Positions 20,131 to 30,352 of a DNA stretch of 64,000 nt are shown piece by piece (position 1 is the stretch's first letter; every line of letters begins with the position of its first letter). The stretch lies in assembly GCA_014155875.1 (NCBI GenBank), contig JACEFZ010001360.1:183943-247942 (forward strand), given 5' to 3'. Below the pieces are notes generated by a model that saw only the letters and a program-made list of their open reading frames with translations, was not told the origin of the DNA and did no database searches. The position numbers and the translations under genes were made by a program. This DNA comes from Cepaea nemoralis (lineage: Eukaryota > Mollusca > Gastropoda > Stylommatophora > Helicidae).

Positions 20131-23100
20131 ACAGGAGCAAAAGCCTTTGCCCCGTTGGAATTACAAACGAGCAGATTGGGACAGATTTGCCATACTAACA
20201 GACAAATATTGTGAAAACATAAATACACGATATGGCAACATGAAGCAAATGGTGGAAAGTCTAAACAGAGCAATAATACAGGCGGCCACTGAGTCTATTC
20301 CAAGAGGAGCGAGGAAAAATTACAAACCATACTGGACTGAAGAACTACAAATTTTGGAGGACAAAGTTGAAGATGCTAGGAAGACCGCAGAGAGAGAACA
20401 AACAACTGAAGCGAACATCTCTCTCAAAGCCATCTCAGCAAAATATAAAAGAACAGTAAATCAAACAACAAGAGATTGTTGGAGGAAAAAAACAGAAAAC
20501 CTGAATTTTGACAGGGATGGAAACAAACTATGGAAACTAGTGAAAGCCATGAACAATGAAGGACCTAGAAACAAACAAATAACAATTAAACAAGGAAATG
20601 CCTTGCTTACAGGAAAAAAGGCTGCAAATGCACTAATGGAACACTATGCCAGTGCAAACCACATTGATATTACAGCCGAACAGAAGAAAGCAATCAAAGA
20701 TAAACAGATACATCATAGATATACAGAGACAGCAGCAGAATATATGATGGCAAATCTAACAATGGAAGAAATGAAACAGGCAATGAATACCCTAAAAAAG
20801 AAGACATCACCAGGAAAGGATGGAATCACAAATGAAATGCTAATAGAACTAGGCACTAAGGCAAAAAAGAAACTACTAGCAGTCCTAAATTACAGCTGGA
20901 AGAGGGGAATAGTCCCACAGGCATGGAAGGAAGCTATACTAATAACAGTCCCAAAGAAAGGAAAAGACCTGGAAGAACCAAATGGCTATCGACCTATCAG
21001 TCTTCTTAGCTGTGTAGGAAAATTAATGGAATGCATTATCAATGGCAGGCTAACATGGCATCTGGAAGAAAACCAACTCTTAACACCACACCAAGCAGGA
21101 TTCAGAAAGTACAGATCCACTGAAGATCAAATAACCTATATAGCTCAGGAAATAGAGGATGCCTTCCAAGAGAAAAAGCACACACTAGCGGTCTGGATAG
21201 ATTTAGAAAAAGCATTTGATAAAGTATGGAAGGAAGGACTGAAAGTAAAACTGCAAAAAATGCATGTTTGTGGGAAAATGTACAAATGGATCAGCCACTA
21301 CCTTGAGAACAGAACTGCCAGGACAAAAGTACAAGGACAAACCAGCAAAATGATGCTGTTGGAGCAAGGTGTCCCCCAAGGAGGAGTTCTTTCACCAACA
21401 TTATTCCTAGCATATATAAACAACATCACGGAAAATTTTCCAGCCAGAGTACACACATCATCCTTTGCAGATGACCTAGCCATATGGACATCTGAAGAAT
21501 ATATTAGTACAGCTAACAGCAGAATACAGCAAGCCCTATTAGCGCTAGAGGACTGGTCAAAATCATGGCTAGTGAAGATAAGTGAGGAGAAAACAACATG
21601 CACAGTGTTCTCCCTCTCAACTAAAACTCAGCAACCTAAGCTGGTATTGAATGGAAAAATATTGCGCCACGAAGAAAATCCAAACTATCTAGGAGTCACC
21701 TTTGATCGCCGCCTGACATGGAAGACACAGGTTGAGAAAAATCGAACAAGAGCAAGGCAAAGAATGGCAATCATGAAAAAGCTTGCTGGTACCACGTGGG
21801 GAGCAGATGAGAAAGTTCTCAAGAAGTTATATACTGGACGGGTGAGGCCAGTACTGGAATATGGCATTGCAGCTTGGGCAACAGCAGCTAAGTCAAACTT
21901 TAACAAAATAAGTAGAGTCCAAAATCAAGGAATGCGAATCATAACTGGAAGCCTGAAGACAACGCCTATTAATGAATTAGAAAAGATAACTTGTTTACAA
22001 CCAATGCAGGATAGAAGAGATAGCAGAGCCCAGCAACAAGCTGAAAAATTTAGAAGATTGACAGACCACCCTATTTATAAAAGGTTTAGTGGTTTTGGAA
22101 AGGGAAGACTGAAGCGTAGCAACTTTGTAGAAACTGCGAAACGAAAGATTAGGGCAGATCCCATACTTAACATATCAACAGTCAAACCCATTTACAATGC
22201 AGACAAGTTCCCAGCTTGGAGACAGCAGCAACTGCCTGAGATGATAGAAAACATTCCTGGTATTGAGAAAAAGAACACTCAGCATGAAACCGAAAGAAGA
22301 GAAATAACCCTAAACTACATAAAAGAACATTACCCAAGCAGCAATTGGACCCATGCATATACAGATGGATCAGCCAAAAATTCAGTAGAGAATGGAGGAG
22401 GAGGAATTCTCCTAAATTTAAAAAATGGAGTGAAAAAAACACATTCAGTGGCAACTGGAAAGTTTTCAAGTAACTTCAAAGCGGAGGTAGGGGCTCTGAA
22501 AACTGCAGCAGAAATGCTCTTGATGGAGGAAAATAAAGAGACGCAAATAGCTATCTTTACAGATGCAAAGTCAGCTGTCTCAATACTGAAGAGCAAAAAC
22601 AGCACAGAACTAGCTGACCTAAGAGCAGCACTCCATGGTCTATGCCAGAAATCCAAAAAAGTTGTAATACAGTGGATCCCATCACATTGCAGTATACCTG
22701 GAAATGAAGAGGCTGACAGACTGGCAAAAGAGGGCGGACGACTACCACAGCCTGACATAGACATAACCTATAATGAGGCAAAGAGGTTGATAAAAAGCAC
22801 TTATAGAACCAAATGGGAATCAGAGCATCCAGGCCACCAGAAGGATGATGCATATTACAAACTCGACCGAAGAGAACAAGTAGCAATCTTCAGACTCCGC
22901 ACAGGACATAACAGGCTGAAATACCACTTGTTCAACAAACTAAAGATAGGAGATACAGATGAATGTAATTGTGGAACTGGTAAAATGACAGCTAAACATT
23001 TGCTGCAAGAGTGCCCAATATATGCAGAACAGAGAAAGATATTTTGGCCCATACCTGCTTCATTCGAGGACAAGCTTTATGGAGATATCAACGAGCTCAA

Positions 23101-23143
23101 GTCGACTGCAGCTTACTTTAACTGTATTCAGGTTGACATTTAA
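20117..23143 (+). CDS. LINE reverse transcriptase with RNase H (1008 aa)
   Basis: One open frame. The region before RT (about 1-280) includes TSPGKDGITNEML. RT motifs follow: NGYRPISLLSCVGKLME, HQAGFRKYRSTEDQ, WIDLEKAFDKVW, EQGVPQGGVLSPTLF and the catalytic SFADDLAIW (about 450), then LGVTFDRRLTW. RNase H occupies about 735-870, with HAYTDGSAKN, the conserved Glu in FKAEVGALK, FTDAKSAV and IPSHCSIPGNEEADRLAKEG. A cysteine-containing tail (CNCGTGKMTAKHLLQECP) is typical of such LINEs. The enzyme would copy element RNA at the nicked target. All catalytic residues appear present. Confidence 0.9.
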   Translation: MEYVPQEQKPLPRWNYKRADWDRFAILTDKYCENINTRYGNMKQMVESLNRAIIQAATESIPRGARKNYKPYWTEELQILEDKVEDARKTAEREQTTEANISLKAISAKYKRTVNQTTRDCWRKKTENLNFDRDGNKLWKLVKAMNNEGPRNKQITIKQGNALLTGKKAANALMEHYASANHIDITAEQKKAIKDKQIHHRYTETAAEYMMANLTMEEMKQAMNTLKKKTSPGKDGITNEMLIELGTKAKKKLLAVLNYSWKRGIVPQAWKEAILITVPKKGKDLEEPNGYRPISLLSCVGKLMECIINGRLTWHLEENQLLTPHQAGFRKYRSTEDQITYIAQEIEDAFQEKKHTLAVWIDLEKAFDKVWKEGLKVKLQKMHVCGKMYKWISHYLENRTARTKVQGQTSKMMLLEQGVPQGGVLSPTLFLAYINNITENFPARVHTSSFADDLAIWTSEEYISTANSRIQQALLALEDWSKSWLVKISEEKTTCTVFSLSTKTQQPKLVLNGKILRHEENPNYLGVTFDRRLTWKTQVEKNRTRARQRMAIMKKLAGTTWGADEKVLKKLYTGRVRPVLEYGIAAWATAAKSNFNKISRVQNQGMRIITGSLKTTPINELEKITCLQPMQDRRDSRAQQQAEKFRRLTDHPIYKRFSGFGKGRLKRSNFVETAKRKIRADPILNISTVKPIYNADKFPAWRQQQLPEMIENIPGIEKKNTQHETERREITLNYIKEHYPSSNWTHAYTDGSAKNSVENGGGGILLNLKNGVKKTHSVATGKFSSNFKAEVGALKTAAEMLLMEENKETQIAIFTDAKSAVSILKSKNSTELADLRAALHGLCQKSKKVVIQWIPSHCSIPGNEEADRLAKEGGRLPQPDIDITYNEAKRLIKSTYRTKWESEHPGHQKDDAYYKLDRREQVAIFRLRTGHNRLKYHLFNKLKIGDTDECNCGTGKMTAKHLLQECPIYAEQRKIFWPIPASFEDKLYGDINELKSTAAYFNCIQVDI

Positions 23144-23842
23144 ATGTACATGAAGAAGTATTTAGACTGCCACACTTCATACCACAGGCATGTCGGTTAC
23201 ACAAGCCTCCCAGAGGCATGAAATGGAATATTGCTTGGATAGCAAATCCATTACGTGGAAAGTCCGAATCGAAAGCTCACTGTATGGGCTTCATAAAAGG
23301 TGGAAAAAGCGTCCTAGTGGCACAAAATGGAATATTGCTTGGATAGCAAATCCATTACGTGGAAAGTCCGAATCGAAAGCTCACTGTGTGGATGTCATCT
23401 GCAAACTGCATTCTTCTGGCTTCTGGAAGAACAGCCTATGGTGAACGGAAGGCCCAATATACGGAAGTGAGGCTAAGCAGCCATGTGCAGGACGTGACGA
23501 TTCCTTGGGTGAGCCCAGTACCAGAGCGCTTTGTGATGGCTCTGCAATTATGGAAGCCTCCTTGGATGGCGGGGAATGCCCATGGTCTGCCCCTGCCTTC
23601 CCTTGAGGGCCGACCAGGATGCCTTTGGCTGTTCTATATGGGCCAGCTGGGATGGGAGATAACACCACAACAGTGAGAGTCTAACGTCCTAAGAAACCCA
23701 CCGGGAAGGTTAACCCGGTCAACAAATGCCCGCAGAAGTCGGATGTGTCGGCCTAACGGCGCAAGAACGCAGCTCTGCTGTAAACAGGCACAACGCAATC
23801 ACGTCCGGAAAAAAAAACTCTGGATGAACGAAGAAGAAGAAG
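23144..23842 (+). other. Type A LINE 3' UTR and GAA tail
   Basis: Non-coding part of the mobile unit: it lies inside the target duplication, and its end is repeated in the truncated copy at 17078-17218. It contains a 65-bp sequence repeated with a 104-bp offset (23221-23285 and 23325-23389). The last bases are GAA repeats, probably primed on by RT. Confidence 0.75.
23221..23389 (+). repeat. Direct repeat inside the type A 3' UTR
   Basis: Two 65-bp copies (23221-23285 and 23325-23389), each starting AAATGGAATATTGCTTGG and ending AAAGCTCACTGT, appear identical. The perfect match suggests a recent duplication. Confidence 0.85.
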
Positions 23843-23855
23843 AAATGCTACGTAT

Positions 23856-24115
23856 ATTCAACACTACTGTATGGTGCGGAAGCCTGGACATTGAACAAAC
23901 AACTAGAAAGTCGCATAGAAGCCCTGGAGATGTGGATATACAGACGAATAGGTCGTATTTCTTGGAAACAAAAACAATCAAATGTAGACGTTCTAGAAAA
24001 GGTCGGTAACGTAAACAAAGATAGATGCCTGTAAACAGTAAGTGTACAGAAACGCAAGTTAACAATTCTTGAACTCGCCTGGGGACACAATTATTTGTAT
24101 TGGGGATGTTAATTC
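23856..24115 (+). pseudogene. RTE-like RT fragment, right half
   Basis: Continues the fragment from 18690-19021 after the type A insertion: STLLYGAEAWTLNKQLESRI, EALEMWIYRRIGRISW and SNVDVLEKVGNVNKDR. It then decays (stop at about 24030). Confidence 0.7.
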
Positions 24116-24119
24116 CCCA

Positions 24120-24412
24120 ATTCTCATCTCTTTTGTATTGGGCAAAAGAGATGTGGTTTCTGAGAGGAATGTTGCAAATTCCTTGGACTGTCAGAGTAAC
24201 TAGACCGAATGTCTGAAAGAGGTTAATAGAACATTATATACAACAAAAAGAAAGAGACAAACAGCTTTCTTTGGTCATGTGATAAGAAAAGAAGCATTGG
24301 AGAATATTGTGACAACTGGACAGATCAAGGGGAAGAGAGGCAGAGGCAGATGAAGAGAAATGATGCTGGATGGACTGAGACAGTGGCATGGAGGGACGTC
24401 TGATCAAGTTCA
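24120..24412 (+). pseudogene. Type C LINE C-terminal fragment
   Basis: The plus strand retains sequence for the LRGMLQIPWT, RQTAFFGHVI and RGRGR regions seen at 14715-15101 and 55340-55710, with several frameshifts. It meets a type C fragment of opposite orientation at about 24412, so the two lie tail to tail. Confidence 0.6.
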
Positions 24413-24628
24413 TCATCATCAAGTGCCATGCCAATGGGCATGGAAGGTCATGGTTCGCCATCTTGCACAGTCACCAGAGTCTCAAACCAGGTCTGTGTTC
24501 TTGTCCTAACCATGCCATGCTGCCAAACCATCAAGGTATTTAATCTCTTTGTCTTCCTCTTGCTCTCTTCCCATCAAGTTTGCCAGTTGTCACTAAATAG
24601 TAAATTTTCAAGTCTATTTCTCCTCATA
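24413..24628 (-). pseudogene. Type C LINE 3' part, left of a nested insertion
   Basis: Reverse-strand type C 3' end (AAGTGCCATGCCAATGGGCATG and on, as at 17240). Its last 13 bases, ATTTCTCCTCATA (24616-24628), are duplicated at 25270-25282, where the sequence resumes. Confidence 0.7.
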
Positions 24629-25269
24629 ACCATTAAAAGAACGGAAACATACAAATACCTGGGTACAATCTTCAACTGCTCCAACATCATAAGGGAAGAA
24701 ATACAAACTAGAATCAACTCTGGAAATAAGATATACTATGCACTACAACATCTACTAAAATCAAAGGCGCTGTCTCGTGGCGCCGAGATCACAGTGTACA
24801 GAGCACTGATCGGGCCAGTTGTGCTGTGTGGCTCTGAAACCTGGAGTGCAGCGAAAGGAGACGAGGCCTTGTTGCAAACCTTTGAGAGCGGAGTTTTAAG
24901 ACGCATCTTTGGACCCATTGGGGATGCACAAAGTGGAGAGTGGAAGGGAGGAAGTGGCAGGGACATTTGTGATTTGTTTGAGTCCCCGCTGGTCACTGGT
25001 ATCATGAGGGCTGGTGGACTACGGTGGCTGGGGCATATGGAGGGAATGGAAGATAGTGGGGAAACGGAGCTCGCTTGCACTCAGGAGGTGAATGACCGTG
25101 GGCCCCGGGGTGGACCAAGAGGGCGGTGGAGAGATAATATACATACAGACCTACAGGCACTTGGAGTCAACGACTGGCAAGAGAGGGTCCACCAGAGAGA
25201 CGAATGGAGACGGATTGTATTTGCAGCAAAGAACCTCAATGGCTCGGAACGCTGAAGAAGAAGAAGAAG
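24629..25269 (+). mobile_element. Type E (RTE-like) LINE, 5'-truncated, nested
   Basis: A 641-bp insert with a 13-bp target duplication (ATTTCTCCTCATA) in a type C LINE. One open frame encodes the RT C-terminus: TYKYLGTIFN, YYALQHLLKSKALSRGAEI, VYRALIGPVVLCGSETWS, LRWLGHMEGM, GGPRGRWRDNI and WRRIVFAAKNLNGSER, then stop and a GAAGAAGAAGAAGA tail. The frame is intact, so the insertion is fairly young. The upstream 60 codons of the longer ORF (24428 on) belong to the host fragment. Confidence 0.85.
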
Positions 25270-25585
25270 ATTTCTCCTCATATCATGTCAAAAAAATCTC
25301 CACCGTCTACATCTAATTTCTCCAATCCATCTCTGTTCTTAATTTGTTTCTTGAAGGACTGTCTCATTTTATTTTCTGTCAATCCATGGTATTCTTTGCA
25401 TATTTCTCAAAAATCACATTTCCACATGTTTCTCAGCCTGTCTGTTAAATAAATTAATAAAATAATTGTCCATGTTTCACTCGCATACAAGAATATGGAT
25501 TCTATTTAGCACGTCAACACTTTTTTTCTCACTGCAGTTGACAACTTTTTGTTGGTAAGTTTAAGTAAGTAATAATAATACTGTA
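25270..25585 (-). pseudogene. Type C LINE, continuation after the nested insertion
   Basis: Continues the type C sequence as at 17430-17700, for example TTTGTTTCTTGAAGGACT and TTCTTTGCATATTTCTC. It ends at GTTTAAGTAAGTAATAATA like the copy ending at 17077. Confidence 0.65.
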
Positions 25586-26050
25586 CTTTTAATCATAACG
25601 TATATTATTTTGCATATACATATTGAATATTGTCATTGTTGATGTTGAAAATCCCGCGAGTAACAAAGTGTGCATCATAATCATCATTATTTGAGGACAC
25701 TTTCCAAATAATATGTATCATGTATGAATAAACTGACGCATAGTTTCATTATGCAAACTAAAGAAGTACATTAAAGTTGTCAATTAAATAAAAATAATAT
25801 ACAAACAAACTTACTCAACTCCTTGTGCTAAAATATGGAAATAATTTCATTCAAACGTTGCCTGCACTACGCTACCTCATAGTAATCGTTCTTGATTATA
25901 CGTGCTTCAGCGGGTATCGAAAAAAACCGGAGCCAGAATGCACAATCATCATATTTCACTTTTAACGTTAATCGTCATGAGGGGGGGTTAAATTAATCAA
26001 TAATTGACATTCCTGCGCTCGGTGAGTGGCACTGGATATTGTCATTCCAT
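25586..26050. other. Unassigned AT-rich sequence
   Basis: No ORF, repeat family or RNA gene recognised. Confidence 0.3.
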
Positions 26051-26560
26051 GTAATTTTTTTGTTGGTTGTCAATCCATTTTCATATCGACCGCCTTCTTC
26101 CTCTCGTATGAGATCTTCTTTGATGTAGCGACAGTGTTTGTAACTGAGGTGTTGCATCTAATCTAACGAGATGGTCAGACCATTTGATTTTCTACCTGTC
26201 TGTATATGTGGCACATGGAGTTGATCCCACTGTCTGTCTGATAACATCATGGTTTTTTTTTTACTCGGTCTCGGATAGTTAAGTTGCCAAGTCTTCTCAA
26301 GCATCTCATCGCGCAGGTGTTGATTCTGCGTATGTTATTTGCATAATGTCCATGTTTGACATTTGTAGCATAGGATTGGTGTGAATATGCTAAATGCTAT
26401 TTATTATCTGCCGTTTTGCTGATATGGGTTTATTTAGATGATCCGGTATGGGTGATAGTTTATATATCTATAAGCGGTCTTGCTTTTTGATATTTGATTT
26501 CGTTTTTCTGTCTATTCTGTCTTCTTATTTGACCATACTTCCTAAATAAGGATAAATCTA
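26050..26560 (-). pseudogene. Diverged LINE RT C-terminal fragment
   Basis: The minus strand shows PYLGSMVK (YLG box) and, with frameshifts, the region around MLQMSNMD. It aligns at DNA level with 29280-29655 (for example TGGTCAGACCATTTGA and CATACTTCCTAAATAAG). Heavily decayed. Confidence 0.5.
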
Positions 26561-26599
26561 AGACAAGTCAGGCAACCAGTATAAAAATAATCTGCTCAT

Positions 26600-27090
26600 G
26601 CACTATTGCTCAATAATTATGGAGGAAATCATCATCATCACCATCATCATATATTGTGTGGGTCTTTGATGCAAAAAAGTCAAGCCACCTTCCTCGCGCT
26701 ACGAAGGTCGTAGGTTCGTTTATCAAACTCCGTCATTCGGTTTACGAGTGCAGTGTTTTTGTCCTTCGGAGACGCCTGGGGGTCGTCGCTGGAGATACAG
26801 AGCCCTTGCGACGTTTTCGGCACGCCTCTCTATGTAAAGAAGACCGAGCCATAAATAGAAATTAGCACTCTAGTCGATCCTTTAGTCTTTAATCTTTTTA
26901 TTATATGATTATGGTGCTTAAAATCGACTATCCACCAATCACCCAGTATAATTATTATTTTTTTTCATTATCATAATCTTCAGATCGAAACTTCATCTAT
27001 TCATTTTCAATTTATCCCTTACCTAGAATTTACGACAAATATGGGCTATAAGTCATCGCCTATATGGGGGTATGGTTGTATGTAGTTATA
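26600..27090 (+). mobile_element. SINE-like repeat, copy 1 (uninterrupted)
   Basis: This aligns with 29720-29836 plus 30353-30690. It contains a tRNA-like part (AAGTCAAGCCACCTTCC and GTAGGTTCGTTTATCAAACTC) followed by a conserved body (GAAGACCGAGCCATAAAT, CTTAAAATCGACT, TTCAGATCGAAACTTCATCT). It represents the empty site for the gag-only insert in the other copy. Confidence 0.55.
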
Positions 27091-27213
27091 GGCAGGTATA
27101 TAGACAGCACTAGCAATTAATTGCACTATATAATCAAATGAACCTAGCTATTACCAAGTCCTTCAGGCCAAGTGGTACCTGAGAGTTGCTGCAGGTGGGG
27201 ATAACATCATACA

Positions 27214-28790
27214 TGATTGATTGATTGATTGATTTAGGAATCGACATCACAGCATTCGGGGCATTCCCATAAGTGCTCCGTCCCCATCCTCAGCAGCCAG
27301 CGAAGAGTTCCAACACTAATAGTTCCAGTAGCAATCTGATTATATGTCCGTCTCGCCTTTCCCTTGAGCGTTGAGCGTCGGCCAGATCCCCTCGTCACAC
27401 CTCGCTGCTTCATTCTTACCAGACTATGATGATCCATTTGCTCCTCCGAGGTGTACACGTGCTCCCACAAGGCCGCAACCACGTCTGTCTTGTCATGCAT
27501 CAATACTCCACCAAGTTTTGCCGAGCCAGCCAATCTGTCCGCCTGTTCATTCCCCAGCACACCGGCATGCCCCGGAGAAAAGATCCAGGTGATGCTTGCT
27601 ACCTGTGACCTCGAAGCGAAACAAGCCACTCTGCACGAAGCTTGCCTGTCCTCACCCTCCTCAGCATGCTTGCTGAGTCAGTTACAATCACAATGTGTGT
27701 ATGTATCGTGTTCTCTATCCAGCGGAAAGCTGCATTGACCGCCTCCACCTCCATTCTTAAGCTAGATGTTGTGTCATCATACGCCAGGCTCTCCTGCACC
27801 AAACGTCGACCATTAGCTTTTGCTAAGAATCCCAGGCACTTCTTCTAACTCTCAACACCGAACCATCCGTGTAGATAATCACATCACCCGGGCGAGAATT
27901 ATCCTGAATTAGTTGCTGAATTTCCACTTCCGTGGCCCCTGATGGCCACTCCCTGCACTCGCGGCTCAATGTGATTATAACTCTGCACAAGCCTGACTGC
28001 TCGGCTGGCACTCTGACCCACTCCTCTCCTCGCGTGATGTTCTCCAAGGAGCACACCTGTCTGATCGTATCCTCCGCCTGAGCCATCCATGATTTCCCTC
28101 TTATCAGTCTCTGACCCTTCACTACGTCCGGCGCCTCATGCAACGGGTGATCTGTGTCTGCAGCAACTCTGAGGTATGCCTTCGCCTGCATCACCTTGTG
28201 CCTATCAGCAACAATAGGCAGACCAAGGATGTAACGCATACACACCACTGGGGTGTCTCGGGTGCATCCTAGAATTACCCGCATAGCTTCGTTCTGTATG
28301 CGCTCTAATTTCACCAGCTGATTCTTTGAGACTGTGAGCAGTCTTAGTCCATAATCAATCACTGAGAGGATCAAGTGCTGGTATAGTGCTCTGTGTCCAT
28401 TGCAGCCATAGTTTTAAGTGCATTGAGTCCCTTTTGAGATCTTGTCACAACCGTCTCCACGTGGTCTTTGAAGGACAGACTTCTGTCAAATGTGATTCTA
28501 CCATCTATCGTGAGGCTTGGGACATTATCTATCACAATCCTGTTGTCCAGAGAGCACCACAAAACAGCCGCCTTTTCCGGGTGGATGACAGCACTCATTT
28601 CAGTGCACCAGTCAATCACCTTGTCTACTGTCGTCTGTAGCTCCTGGGCTGTTTGATCCCTATTTCTCCCCTGCCTGTATGCAAGAATATCATCTGCAAA
28701 TGTTAGAATCCTTCCAACTCCTGGTGCTTCTAGGTATGCAATCTTGCTCGTATACACATTAACAGTGCTAACGTATAGATGTGAGCGTTG
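27214..28790 (-). pseudogene. Type B LINE, 5'-truncated: RT C-terminus and RNase H
   Basis: From 28757 down: RILTFADDILAYRQGR (RT catalytic box), VVTRSQKGLNALKTMA, then YILGLPIVADRHKVMQAKAY (27823-28374). RNase H pieces follow: VIIYTDGSV, HIVIVTDSASMLRRV and FSPGHAGVLGNEQADRLAGS. It ends LRWLLRMGTEHLWECPECCDV with stop at 27234 and a tail of TGAT repeats on the plus strand. Three or four frameshifts split it. Very similar to the longer copy at 33394-37489. Confidence 0.85.
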
Positions 28791-28799
28791 GAAATCAAC

Positions 28800-29205
28800 G
28801 GTAGCTGTAGATAAAAAAAATTAGACAATTTTGAGAACACATGTCTTAGAAGAATTCTAAATCTCTACTGGACAGATTTCAGAACCAATACGCAAATAAG
28901 ACAAGAGACTAAGCAAGATATTGTATCCAATTTTATAAGAAACCGTCGTTAAAACGACATCGGCCATGTTCTCAGAATGGACAAGACAAGACCCCCCTAC
29001 CAAGCCCTCATATGGATACCGGCATTGGAAAGAAAACGGGAGAAGACCAAGAGAGACCCTGCGTAGAACCATCATCAGAGAAGGCTCAATCAACGACTAA
29101 ATAAACATCCAATATCTACAATAGGTAGCAGCGAGCCGCCAGGCATGGAGAGCCATGACTTCTGCCCTATGCGCCGCCTTGGGCTCAAGAGGAAGGACTA
29201 ACTAA
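28800..29205 (+). pseudogene. LINE C-terminal fragment
   Basis: Mixed frames on the plus strand give RRILNLYWTDF-like, GHVLRMDKTRPPYQALIWIP and RKRGRPRETLRRTIIREGSI motifs, then SRQAWRAMTSALCAA. This is the post-RT C-terminus of another RTE-type LINE. Frameshifts and stops present. Confidence 0.55.
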
Positions 29206-29229
29206 TCGTTTACATGGTCTGCATCTTTT

Positions 29230-29660
29230 CTGCTTCTATAATGGTCTGTACACCATCGCTTGTTGTGGTGTACTATTACTACTATTAGTTAGTAACCTAG
29301 TTACATGGCCAAACCATTTGACTTGCTGCCTTCTAATAAAATCTAGCGCTGCTATGACCCCCACTTTAGTCCTGATTTCTTCATTTCCGATCTTCTCTCT
29401 TCGTGATACATTGAGTATTCTGCTCAGGAATCTCATTTCTATTGTTGTGATTTTTGTTTTGTATTTCTTTCATTGTCCAGGTTTGGCATTGGTAGCATAG
29501 TGTTGGTAGGAAGATTGTGTTGTAGAGTGCTTTCTTAGTATCTATTGATGCATTTAAGTTCTTTATTATTGGTGCCATTTGTCCAATCAGTTGGTTTGCA
29601 TTATTGCATCTAATTTCGATCTCATCTTCTGATTTGAGCATGCTTCCTAAATAAGAAAAA
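29230..29660 (-). pseudogene. LINE RT C-terminal fragment
   Basis: Minus-strand ORFs 29381-29641 (EIEIRCNNANQLIGQMAPII, FLPTLCYQCQTWTM) and 29236-29436 (MRFLSRILNVSRREKIGNEE, RRQQVKWFGHVTRL) are two frames of one LINE tail, separated by a frameshift. A diverged copy is at 26050-26560; both are followed by the same SINE-like unit. Confidence 0.65.
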
Positions 29661-29835
29661 CATAAGACAGGTCAGATAGATCGGTATAGAAATAATATTT
29701 TCACCTACTATTGCTCAAGAATTATGGAGGAAATCATCATCATAATTATCATAATATGTTTGTGGGAGTCTAAGTGGCGAAATGGTCAAGCCACCTTCCC
29801 CGCGCTACGAATATTGTGGGTTCGTTTTCGAACTC

Positions 29836-29955
29836 CTTTCGATTTTTTTTCCTCCGGTCATCCATGGTTTTCTCTCTCCGTCTTCCATTACTCGTACTAC
29901 ATAGAAGACGGAGAGAGAAAACCATGGATGACCGCGGAGGAAAAAAGCGAAAGGC
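29836..29955. repeat. Long inverted repeat (about 50-bp arms)
   Basis: The left arm 29836-29885 is the reverse complement of 29904-29955, with a 2-base indel (CG) and a few changes toward the outer end. The 18-base spacer is CATTACTCGTACTACATA. The inner 31 bp are perfect. The transcript would form a strong hairpin. Confidence 0.9.
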
Positions 29956-30352
29956 AGCAGAAACTCAAACTCGAAAGTGAAAACATGCGCAAGGAGGAAA
30001 ATGGAAACGTCGAAAAGCTCCTACAGAAACTACACACAAAAGGAGACAAAAAGACCAAATGATGAAATAGAAAGTTCTTATAAGGACTGTACCCAGACGA
30101 GCCAGAAGCCTACACCAACAAAGAGAACCACTAAAGCAGACGAGCACAAAGGATAGCCGCCGAATTACCCCCCCCCCCCCCCCCCAGCTGACGTCACAGA
30201 CACAAACCAACATAATCAGTCCGAGATAGGACTCACGAGACAAGAATTAGGGTGAATGAACCCACAAAATCCACGGACCTCAACAATAACCACAGCTGAA
30301 AAACGCAGGTTGAACGAGGCCGAATTTGGCATTTTTGTTTTGAAAATTGGAA
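29837..30352 (+). mobile_element. ORF1-only (gag-only) retroelement copy with 5' inversion
   Basis: The insert has a 10-bp target duplication, and copy 1 of the host SINE gives the empty site. It encodes KPWMTAEEKSERQQKLKLES and NVEKLLQKL, matching the C-terminal half of the ORF1 remnant at 6627-8266. A non-coding end follows that stops at the same base pattern as at 8450. No endonuclease or RT. The first 50 bp are an inverted copy of the next part, so the 5' end is a fold-back. A C-run lies at about 30171-30185. Confidence 0.65.

Larger units (their letters stand above)
19022..23842 (+). mobile_element. Full-length type A LINE (I/Jockey-superfamily-like), nearly intact
   Basis: A 4.82 kb element is flanked by the 13-bp repeat AAATGCTACGTAT (19009-19021 and 23843-23855) inside an older RT fragment. 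Order: a 5' leader that starts with a ribozyme-like fold, APE endonuclease (19299-20130), RT and RNase H (20117-23143), a 700-bp 3' UTR, and a GAAGAAGAAGAA tail. No gag-like ORF1 is found; the leader before the endonuclease ORF is only 277 bp. One frameshift separates the endonuclease from the RT frame near 20117-20130; otherwise the 3 kb RT ORF is open. Short 3' fragments and a non-autonomous relative occur at 17078-17218 and 434-2053. RNase H within the LINE fits the I group or Jockey-related clades; the exact clade is not determined. Confidence 0.85.
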
